Shown here piece by piece: positions 51,823 to 57,894 of a DNA stretch of 57,894 nt; position 1 is the stretch's first letter; every line of letters begins with the position of its first letter. Source of the DNA: JAFGFY01 sp964520425 (GTDB lineage Bacteria; Desulfobacterota; DSM-4660; Desulfatiglandales; HGW-15). Position numbers and translations under genes: made by a program. The stretch is taken from positions 1 to 57,894 of the forward strand of contig CAZFMX010000010.1 in NCBI GenBank assembly GCA_964520425.1. The letters are read 5' to 3'. The notes under the pieces are model-generated. The model was not told the DNA's origin. It ran no database searches and saw only the letters and a program-made list of their open reading frames with translations.

Positions 51823-52751
51823 AACTCGTTCTACATATAGCGGACGTAGCGGTTAAACTCACTTTTTTGGGTCAGGCCAAAAGGGCCGTCCCTCTGTGTC
51901 GAAAGTATTTTCACGGCTTCCTACAACCGTCTGAAATGGTAGATGCTGAGGTTAAAGTCAGTATTCTCAAGAACACCAATGACTTTTCTCCCATGTTCGG
52001 AAAAGGGGGAGACTTGAATTTCGAGCAGCAATTGATCAGCGGAGAGGTATTCGCGTGGTTGTCCGGGTTCCCTGATTTTCAAGAGGATATTCCCGAGAAT
52101 GAGGCCACAATCGCCTCATCTTTCATGGATGGGCTCCTTTTATTTGACCCGGGTGCTACTGCAGGGCATATCTATCTCTTGAATGAGGGGCCGGAGTGTT
52201 TTCGTCCCCTCCATAGGTTGCTGTGGATGTATATGGCCCAGGTCTTGGGTGAGAAAGAGGCCTGTTTCATGCACGGTGCAGCTCTTGTCAAAGATAAAAA
52301 AGGTTTTTTGTTTTTGGGAGATTCCGGTGCAGGAAAAAGCTCATTGGCCAGGGTAACAGAAGGTGCAATAGTATTTTCAGATGATAGCCCCATTTTGACA
52401 AGGCGGAATGGAGGCTACCAAGTGTTTTCTTCCCCCTATCATCAGATGGATCCTTCAAAGGGGTTGGACGAGGAAGCGATCGGACGGAGTGCAAGCTTAG
52501 GTGGGCTCTACTTTCTATTCAAGGATGAACGCCTTTATCTGGATGGTGTATCAAGGAAAGAAGCGGTTTCCAGGATTATCAAACGGTATATCCTCTTCTT
52601 TTCGTATTTGTCGGGTCAGGCAAAATCAATCCTGTTTGACCTTATTCTGGAACTGTGTCATAGATTGACCATTCATAATCTCCATTTTCGTCTGGATCAA
52701 GATGTGTGGGAATTAATCACTGGTTCCCGTGCTGGAGGTGAAGATGAATAA
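51819..52751 (+). CDS. HPr-kinase-like protein, cassette B
   Basis: About 310 residues, C-terminal half HprK-like: ACFMHGAALVKDKKGFLFLG, Walker A GDSGAGKSS, then VFSDDSPILTRRNGGYQVFS. The domain plan matches the cassette A homologue, but the N-terminal halves differ. The start at 51819 overlaps the maturase stop (ATGA). Its end overlaps the next precursor gene by 8 bp, so kinase and precursor are translationally linked. Confidence 0.8.
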   Translation: MKLVLHIADVAVKLTFLGQAKRAVPLCRKYFHGFLQPSEMVDAEVKVSILKNTNDFSPMFGKGGDLNFEQQLISGEVFAWLSGFPDFQEDIPENEATIASSFMDGLLLFDPGATAGHIYLLNEGPECFRPLHRLLWMYMAQVLGEKEACFMHGAALVKDKKGFLFLGDSGAGKSSLARVTEGAIVFSDDSPILTRRNGGYQVFSSPYHQMDPSKGLDEEAIGRSASLGGLYFLFKDERLYLDGVSRKEAVSRIIKRYILFFSYLSGQAKSILFDLILELCHRLTIHNLHFRLDQDVWELITGSRAGGEDE

Positions 52752-53130
52752 TTCTGAAAAAGAGGATAGGGAATCCCGAAAGGTCTACGAACCCCCTAGG
52801 CTCTTCGATCTTGGGGGTGGCGTGGCCCATGCACAGCCTGTTCGATGCAAAGCGGGCGGAAGTCCCACTGTCGGTGCGTGTCGTGACGGTGGAGCAGCAA
52901 CGGGGGGTGTATGCAGGACCGGGAATACAGCAGGCGAAGCCTGTAAGTCAGGTACGACCGCCGCGGGTTCGGAGTGCAGAACAGGTACGACTGCCACAGG
53001 TGGACGATGCAGAGCGGGTGGTACACCGGCAGCACAGCCCCGATGCCGGACAGGGGGTAGCGCGACTAACCAGTGCCGGGCGGGCAGTACGGCAGGCGGA
53101 CGATGTAGAGCAGGAGGCGCTCCTGCATAA
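52744..53130 (+). CDS. Putative RiPP precursor with nine CxxG units
   Basis: 128 residues with GGAGGTGAAG just before the ATG. Leader of about 30 residues: KEDRESRKVYEPPRLFDLGG, then VAHA-Q. The core has nine cysteines, each in C-[KR]-x-G (CKAG, CRDG, CRTG, CKSG, CRTG, CRAG, CRTG, CRAG, CRAG), mostly 10-11 residues apart, with Thr, Ala and Gly between and no aromatic residue. It is strongly basic, unlike the cassette A core. The repeat DNA leaves long open frames in other phases; only this one carries the leader shared with 53825-54109. Confidence 0.85.
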   Translation: MNNSEKEDRESRKVYEPPRLFDLGGGVAHAQPVRCKAGGSPTVGACRDGGAATGGVCRTGNTAGEACKSGTTAAGSECRTGTTATGGRCRAGGTPAAQPRCRTGGSATNQCRAGSTAGGRCRAGGAPA

Positions 53131-53158
53131 CAGGTCCCTGAATTAGGCGGACCGATCC

Positions 53159-53692
53159 ATGGTTATGGATCCAATAAACAGTCTTAACGATCGGATGACC
53201 TCAGATTTTAGAAAGGCTCGGGAGAAGTACGAAATTTATGGAAAATTCTATACGTCTTTGAGCGACCAGGCAAAAAAATACCTGGAAAACAAATCACGGG
53301 AATACAAGAGATATCTCACTGATATTCAACGATTGATCCTTACAGTCGTCAAAAAGGTTTGCCCGACATGTGAATCACATTGTTGTCGATTGTCCACACC
53401 GGAGCGATCCATCTATATCGCGGGTTCTGTCGGTGGATTTGATCTTCATGATTACCTTTTGACTCAATGCAGTAGCACACTCCCTGACCCTGATTACGAG
53501 AAAGCCGAAAGGAATCTATGTCCTTTTTGGGAGCACGGTTGTAGACTTCCCGTGGATTGTAGGAGCTATTTGTGTATACAATACTTCTGTGAAGAGCTTC
53601 AGCAAAGACTTGATATGGAACTCATAAATGAACACCTCAAGAAGATCGAGTCAGTCTTAAGCAGCTTTTCCATTGCAAAGTGTATGGTATGA
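53159..53692 (+). CDS. YkgJ-like Cys-rich metal-binding protein
   Basis: 177 residues. An N-terminal helical part is followed by a cysteine cluster like the YkgJ (PF03692) zinc/iron-chelating family: CPTCESHCC (C68, C71, C75, C76), then LCPFWEHGCRLPVDCRSYLC (C121, C128, C134, C139) and C144. It stands between the two precursor genes of cassette B. Members of this broad family often accompany RiPP and Fe-S systems, but no biochemical role is established to my knowledge. Could aid cluster loading or oxidise/bind peptide thiols. Confidence 0.72.
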   Translation: MVMDPINSLNDRMTSDFRKAREKYEIYGKFYTSLSDQAKKYLENKSREYKRYLTDIQRLILTVVKKVCPTCESHCCRLSTPERSIYIAGSVGGFDLHDYLLTQCSSTLPDPDYEKAERNLCPFWEHGCRLPVDCRSYLCIQYFCEELQQRLDMELINEHLKKIESVLSSFSIAKCMV

Positions 53693-53824
53693 CTCTCCGA
53701 GCTATTGTATAGGACGAAAAATGGTGCAAGGGATGCAATTGAGAGATACTCTCATGTTTACTCTCCATTCCGTTTTTTAAAGATCCGTAGCGTGCAATGG
53801 CTGGTAGTTAATCTTGGGGGAAAA

Positions 53825-54109
53825 ATGAAGAGCTTTAAAAAAGAGGATAAAGAGTCCAGAAAGCCATATGAGCCTCCCAGACTCCTCGATCTTGGAGGCG
53901 GTGTGGCCTATGCTCAAGAAGCCTGCAAAAAAGGCGGGAGCCCTGGTGTCTCTACATGTCGCGATGGCGCCTCGGCAACGAGTTCGTTATGCAGGACGGG
54001 AGGGGCAGCAGGTGGAACATGCGGTGCCGGTGTCGCTGCAGTAGGTGGGAGTTGTAAGTCAGGTAACACAGCGACTTACAGTTGTAAAAAAGGGGCTGCG
54101 CCTTTGTAG
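53825..54109 (+). CDS. Putative RiPP precursor with six CxxG units
   Basis: 94 residues; GGGGGAAAA precedes the ATG. The leader (KEDKESRKPYEPPRLLDLGG, then VAYA-Q) is almost identical to that of the nine-unit precursor. The core has six C-x-x-G units (CKKG, CRDG, CRTG, CGAG, CKSG, CKKG) at 9-11 residue spacing, ending GAAPL. An upstream start at 53705 would add 40 unrelated residues and is rejected. It converges on a radical SAM/SPASM gene only 17 bp away. Confidence 0.84.
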   Translation: MKSFKKEDKESRKPYEPPRLLDLGGGVAYAQEACKKGGSPGVSTCRDGASATSSLCRTGGAAGGTCGAGVAAVGGSCKSGNTATYSCKKGAAPL

Positions 54110-54126
54110 TGAATTCTAGGTATCCG

Positions 54127-55239
54127 TTATACTGCATTCTTACCAGGAAGTCGTCCCCCCTGCTCTAAAAATCTTTTAAGACACGCATCAGGACTGGGAT
54201 GGTTTTCGTCACCTACCATCTGATAAGCGAGGGCAGGGCAGTTGCCCGTACAGAAATCAGTATATTTACAGTCCCGGCAAAACGTGAAGCTACTCAAAGG
54301 GATATTACATCGTTCCCTCAGTCTTTTCAGCTCAGGGTGGTCCTGCCAGACTTTTTTGAGATCATCCTCGTTGATGCGGCCTAACTGAATATGACTCAAC
54401 TGTGTGCAGGGAACTATGACCCCATCCGCGCGAACGGCGAGTTTTTCGATCAGCCCTCCGCAACCCGTCAGATAACCCCTGTCATGCATTCGTTCTTGAC
54501 CCTGGCTGTAAGCCTCCATTATTTCAAGCCACGCCATCCCTTCCGCCAGCGGCCCGGCGGATGCGCTGATTCGCCCATGATACTTTTTATTGAGCCTCAG
54601 AAGGGTCTCTATGGCCAAAGACCGTTCTTCGGTGGTGAGTTGGATTATCTCGGCGTTCTGCCGGCAAAGCCCCATATAGGAAGCGGCATTTGTTGAAAAG
54701 CTATCAAGGCCGATTTCATTAAATAGGAGGTCTGCGATGGCATCCAAGTCCCTTACATTGTGTCTGTGAATGGTCACCCTGACGGAAACGGGGACATGGT
54801 GTCTCTGAAGAAGTTTCACTCCTGTGATTGCCTTATGAAAACTTCCTTTCCCTCTGAAGGAATCATGGGTCACCGGAATAGAACCGTCAATGGAAATCTG
54901 TACCCCGTCACAGCGGCTGGTTGAAGAGAGAAAGGAGGCCATTTCTTCTGTGACAAGGGTGCCATTACTGAGTATATTGAACCGCATACGATTCTTGACA
55001 ATTCCCTTGATGAGATCCCTTAAATCTTCCCTCAAGAAGGGCTCTCCGCCCTGGATTGTGACATCAAAGACCGCATAATGATTGAGTTCCTCGAAGAATG
55101 TAAGCCATTCTTCCGTGGGCACGTCTAAATCCACATCACCTGCACTGCTGAAATGGCTACAGTATTTGCAGCGAAGATTACATCGGCTGGTGATAGCCAG
55201 TTCCACTGACTTTGGGGTTCTTAGAATATTCATATTCAT
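54127..55239 (-). CDS. Radical SAM/SPASM peptide maturase, cassette B (2)
   Basis: 370-residue enzyme with CNLRCKYC (C20, C24, C27), GGEP at 64-67 and a SPASM region (TGCGGLIEKLAVRADGVIVP followed by C; FCRDCKYTDFCTGNCPALAY). It is the counterpart of the second maturase of cassette A but is on the opposite strand, converging on the third precursor. It may serve all cassette B peptides. As I recall, ScmF of the SynChlorMet cassette has this type of sequence. Confidence 0.9.
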   Translation of the reverse strand: MNMNILRTPKSVELAITSRCNLRCKYCSHFSSAGDVDLDVPTEEWLTFFEELNHYAVFDVTIQGGEPFLREDLRDLIKGIVKNRMRFNILSNGTLVTEEMASFLSSTSRCDGVQISIDGSIPVTHDSFRGKGSFHKAITGVKLLQRHHVPVSVRVTIHRHNVRDLDAIADLLFNEIGLDSFSTNAASYMGLCRQNAEIIQLTTEERSLAIETLLRLNKKYHGRISASAGPLAEGMAWLEIMEAYSQGQERMHDRGYLTGCGGLIEKLAVRADGVIVPCTQLSHIQLGRINEDDLKKVWQDHPELKRLRERCNIPLSSFTFCRDCKYTDFCTGNCPALAYQMVGDENHPSPDACLKRFLEQGGRLPGKNAV

Positions 55240-55302
55240 ATTTCGAACGAATTATTTTACTCTTTCTTTGGACAGCTGACAAGAATCAACGGATATGATC
55301 AC

Positions 55303-55947
55303 TTATGTCAGCAATGAAATAATGAAGATAGCCATATTCCCAAAGGAATGGATCATGATGGGAACAATAAGACTCTCTTCTACTTCATAGGCCACAGCAA
55401 ATAAGACACCTCCTATTATTTGAGTGATGGGGAGTCCACTGCTCTCAAGATGGGGCATTACGAACAGAAAGGTACTTAGCACAATGGCCATGGAAAAGCC
55501 CCATCTTCTAAAAAACCCATAAAGGATTCCTCTAAAAAATGTCTCCTCCCCAATGGGCGCGATGATGCCGCCCACCGCAAAAAAAATGAGAATCTCCATC
55601 CGTCTCGAAGGCAAGGGTGCCCGTATGAGAGCGAGGGGATCTATTTCAAAAAGGAAGAGGAAAAGAAATGCTGAAAAAACGATTACTCCGAAACCTGCTG
55701 ACCAAATGATCCCCCTCTTGATTCCTGATGAAATCTGCGATGCCTCTAAACCGATGGAGTGGATTCCGTTTCCATGGACCGATACAATAAGCAAAATCAC
55801 GCCAATCTCAAGAAGGCGAGTCAACCCTAGAAGCATCATCCCGTTCCACTGAATTCTGGAAACCGCGAGCCACCTCGCTCCTTCGATACATAAGATCGCT
55901 GCAATGCATATGAGAAGAGTTTTTATCTCGATTTGCTTTGTTTCCAT
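55303..55947 (-). CDS. CPBP-family intramembrane metalloprotease
   Basis: 214-residue polytopic membrane protein of the CAAX-protease/bacteriocin-processing (Abi) family. The motifs are complete: E134-E135-xxx-R139 (GEETFFRGILYGF), H166 (FVMPHLES) and H200-xxx-N204 (HSFGNM). In bacteriocin loci such proteins act in processing or self-protection. It lies beside cassette B and overlaps the HEAT-repeat membrane protein gene by 25 bp, so the two are co-expressed. Its link to the RiPP locus is by position only. Confidence 0.85.
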   Translation of the reverse strand: METKQIEIKTLLICIAAILCIEGARWLAVSRIQWNGMMLLGLTRLLEIGVILLIVSVHGNGIHSIGLEASQISSGIKRGIIWSAGFGVIVFSAFLFLFLFEIDPLALIRAPLPSRRMEILIFFAVGGIIAPIGEETFFRGILYGFFRRWGFSMAIVLSTFLFVMPHLESSGLPITQIIGGVLFAVAYEVEESLIVPIMIHSFGNMAIFIISLLT

Positions 55948-57410
55948 CCGAGTCTCCTCAAGGCATTATAAGCATAACGTTGGTTGCGCCAATCAGTGGA
56001 TGTCTCCATTCTCTCAAAAATCTCTTGAATGATCCTTTTATTTCCCCTTTGACCCAAAACATCGAAGGCGCGACTTATTATATTGGAATGGGGATCGTCC
56101 AAGAAGAGCATAAGATCTTCAAGCGTTTCGGATCGTCGGCTGACCCTCATCGCATTAACCAACCAGTACCGTTCCGGCACATAAGGGCTGTCCAGTAGTC
56201 TTCGATAATCATAATCGGCGATTTCCAATTTTTCCCGTTCAATGGTCTTAAGAGCTGCGATCCTGTCACCCACATTTTTCGATTGCAATGCATTTTCCAG
56301 ATCCTCATCACCTATGACTTTTCCCTCGGAAAAAGAAAAAATAAATAGAAGACTCGTTCCTGCCATGAAACAGAGGGTTGAGGCTGTTACATAGGCAGTC
56401 GTTGGACCCAGGAAGAGATTAAGAAGAATGCGGAAAAGGCTATATAGCAGAATATACAGGACGATGGGAAACCCAAACAAAAGTGCGAAAAAAATGAACT
56501 GTCTGAAAAAGGAATGGCGATCAGTCTTTAAAGAGAATTCGTTTAATACGGGGCCGGGATTGGCAAAAAAACTCTTGAGGTCAGTGCGAATGATTGCTTT
56601 CCCTTTGTTTACAAAGACAAGAGTCGATCCTTGTTCTGTTACCTTAAGGTCAACAATCCCAGATCTGCCAATATTCAGATAGTCATGGTCAAGCAATGCT
56701 CTTTTAAGAGCATCTGACTTAGAAACATTCTGAATATCATCGACATCACAGGTCTTGATTAATCTCTGGTCTAACGTCTCAAAGGCGTTTGTCGGGTAGC
56801 AGGTGTAATCATAGTAGAAATCAGTCACTTTTATTCCTAGGGAATTGGACAAAAGTAAACGATCTCTGAGGTTTAAAAAAAAGTGTTCGTCCATTTGCGA
56901 TGTCCATAATACAGCCAATATGAGAAGGGGAACAAGGTGAATGGTTCTGCTTAACCATGTATTTTCTTTCGTTCTGGAGGGCATGTATTTCAGAGTGGTG
57001 AAAACAACAACGAATGGGATGAAAATAAAATAGAGTGTGACCATGGGGGAAATGCCTCGGTAATTTACGGCCGCAAGTGATCCCAGCCAAAGGAGTATAT
57101 AGGTAATGATGACGGTTCTCTCTCGCCTTAACAAACGATCCCAAGCCCAGACGGCGGCAAGAGTGATGAGCGAAAGGCCCGCTCCAACGGTCAAGGTGAA
57201 GAAAAGCCCTCCGAAAAAAGCAGGGCAGAATCGTTGGAGTTGAGGCATGGTGTGTTCATTGGGAATAGGAAGGTAACCCGCCTCTTTTATAGTGACAAGG
57301 GCACGATAGAGCTCTCCATTAGAACGATAGACTTGAACGGTAGCAATGACCTGTGCTGTAAACAGACCGAAAAGGAGAACAATGAATGGGTAAAACCATC
57401 TGTTTTTCAT
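55923..57410 (-). CDS. Membrane protein with C-terminal HEAT-like repeats
   Basis: 495 residues, no family recognised. About seven membrane helices are visible, an N-terminal one, four between residues about 70 and 170, and two around 310-360. A soluble segment between them has YDYTCYPTNAF and TCDVDD. The C-terminal 110 residues look like HEAT/armadillo repeats (RIAALKTIEREKLE; DPHSNIISRAFDVLGQRGN; WRNQRYAYNALRRLGW). It precedes and overlaps the CPBP protease gene. Possible roles are peptide sensing, export accessory or immunity. Confidence 0.7.
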   Translation of the reverse strand: MKNRWFYPFIVLLFGLFTAQVIATVQVYRSNGELYRALVTIKEAGYLPIPNEHTMPQLQRFCPAFFGGLFFTLTVGAGLSLITLAAVWAWDRLLRRERTVIITYILLWLGSLAAVNYRGISPMVTLYFIFIPFVVVFTTLKYMPSRTKENTWLSRTIHLVPLLILAVLWTSQMDEHFFLNLRDRLLLSNSLGIKVTDFYYDYTCYPTNAFETLDQRLIKTCDVDDIQNVSKSDALKRALLDHDYLNIGRSGIVDLKVTEQGSTLVFVNKGKAIIRTDLKSFFANPGPVLNEFSLKTDRHSFFRQFIFFALLFGFPIVLYILLYSLFRILLNLFLGPTTAYVTASTLCFMAGTSLLFIFSFSEGKVIGDEDLENALQSKNVGDRIAALKTIEREKLEIADYDYRRLLDSPYVPERYWLVNAMRVSRRSETLEDLMLFLDDPHSNIISRAFDVLGQRGNKRIIQEIFERMETSTDWRNQRYAYNALRRLGWKQSKSR

Positions 57411-57790
57411 ATTATGAGAGGGTTTCTTATTTTTCCAAGAGGTTTGTTATTAACCCCCAAAAAACTACATTTGATGATATGGCTTGTTCCAGAGACAAGG
57501 GAATCCCACTTCATTCTATCCAGTCATCTCTCCAGAAAGGGATCATTTGGGCTGAATGGCCACTCAGCACCGGGATCTGTCTTCCATTCAAATAGAGAAA
57601 GATTTCGGTGCCAGCAAAAAACATAGTCTTAATCGACAGGTCGATCAAGGCTTTTTCTTTAAGAGCCATCTGTCGTTCATTAGAAACCTAGGTTTCGTTA
57701 GGAATAGTGGGAGAAAATTGAGTCATTCAGGTGAAAAGGCGGGATCATGCTTAATATTAAGTATATATAAATTTAAATAAATGTTATATA
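57411..57790. other. Intergenic region, no gene seen
   Basis: About 380 bp with only short unconvincing frames; the last 100 bases are strongly AT-rich and lead into the promoter at 57791. It should also contain the promoter for the minus-strand HEAT-repeat membrane protein gene, but I cannot place it. Confidence 0.4.
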
Positions 57791-57818
57791 TTGACAAATA
57801 CTTAGTCTTAGGTATAAT
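57791..57818 (+). promoter_or_regulatory. Near-perfect sigma-70 promoter at the right edge
   Basis: TTGACA, a 16-base spacer and TATAAT. About 60 bp downstream an ATG (57879) with GAGAG before it opens a frame that runs off the window, so this probably drives a gene lying mostly outside. Confidence 0.7.
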
Positions 57819-57894
57819 AATAGATACTTCATTTTCAGTTTTCTGAGAATCCGTTGCTTTATATTACTGAGAGTCTTCATGAGAGAGATATCTT

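Noticed and set aside
52744..53130. CRISPR or minisatellite interpretation of the precursor repeats
   Set aside because: The repeats vary in sequence, keep the reading frame and the CxxG pattern, and lack the constant spacer/repeat structure of CRISPR arrays.
52811..53146. 111-codon frame overlapping the nine-unit precursor in another phase
   Set aside because: It is an effect of the GC-rich repeats. Only the frame at 52744-53130 has a ribosome binding site and the leader shared with the other precursors.

Overview
The window reads like a chromosomal segment of an anaerobic Desulfobacterota (deltaproteobacterial) organism. This is inferred from gene content: an acyl-CoA module with MeaB, Rex, siroheme/haem genes, a LexA-ImuB-DnaE2 mutagenesis cassette, and abundant 7-bp-period repeat arrays and large palindromes between genes. 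No rRNA or species marker is present, so the assignment is tentative.

Layout. 1-4600: RND efflux permease and adaptor (minus strand). 4900-5350: tRNA-Val with a small GIY-YIG nuclease gene just 3' of it and a second partial copy of the tRNA 3' end beyond. 5400-12420, minus: rluB, scpB, scpA, a DHH-CBS-tRNA nucleotidyltransferase fusion, dksA, dnaJ, rpoZ. 12751-16646, plus: comM/yifB and a class A PBP. 16724-19892, minus: GAF histidine kinase and aminotransferase. 20229-24947, plus: thiolase, enoyl-CoA hydratase, acyl-CoA dehydrogenase, meaB. 25344-30894, plus: radical SAM protein, precorrin-2 dehydrogenase, HemX/CcsA-like protein, hemA, a degenerate MoaE, moaC. 30983-37105, minus: tiny membrane peptide, FmdB zinc ribbon, dnaE2, imuB-like, four-helix-bundle gene, lexA. 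37371-40065, minus: tRNA-Phe with terminator, acidic zinc-ribbon protein, rnhA, rex.

The accessory part is 40341-57410, a large RiPP (ribosomally made, modified peptide) locus built from two related cassettes. Cassette A (40341-44404, plus): two PqqD-like proteins, two radical SAM/SPASM enzymes, an HPr-kinase-like protein and a 76-aa precursor. Cassette B (50007-55239): two PqqD-like proteins, a radical SAM/SPASM enzyme, an HPr-kinase-like protein, two precursors, a YkgJ-like Cys-rich protein and a second, convergent radical SAM/SPASM enzyme. Between them lies a minus-strand operon: a signal-peptidase-like/nucleotidyltransferase fusion, an ABC exporter, a protein resembling the PatF/TruF/LynF cyanobactin peptide prenyltransferases, and a single-domain terpene-cyclase-like protein with a DMDDT motif. 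A CPBP protease and a HEAT-repeat membrane protein follow.

The three precursors share a leader (YEPP.[LV]...G, then [AG]-x-[AS]-Q) and Cys/Gly-rich repeat cores in which all 20 core cysteines sit in C-x-x-G units (5, 9 and 6 units). The enzyme set resembles the cassette that I recall being named SynChlorMet (Scm) in TIGRFAM, for which I recall no assigned precursor. My reading is that these CxxG-repeat peptides are the substrates and that one of them may also be prenylated, and perhaps its prenyl group cyclised. This is the candidate undescribed system of the window.
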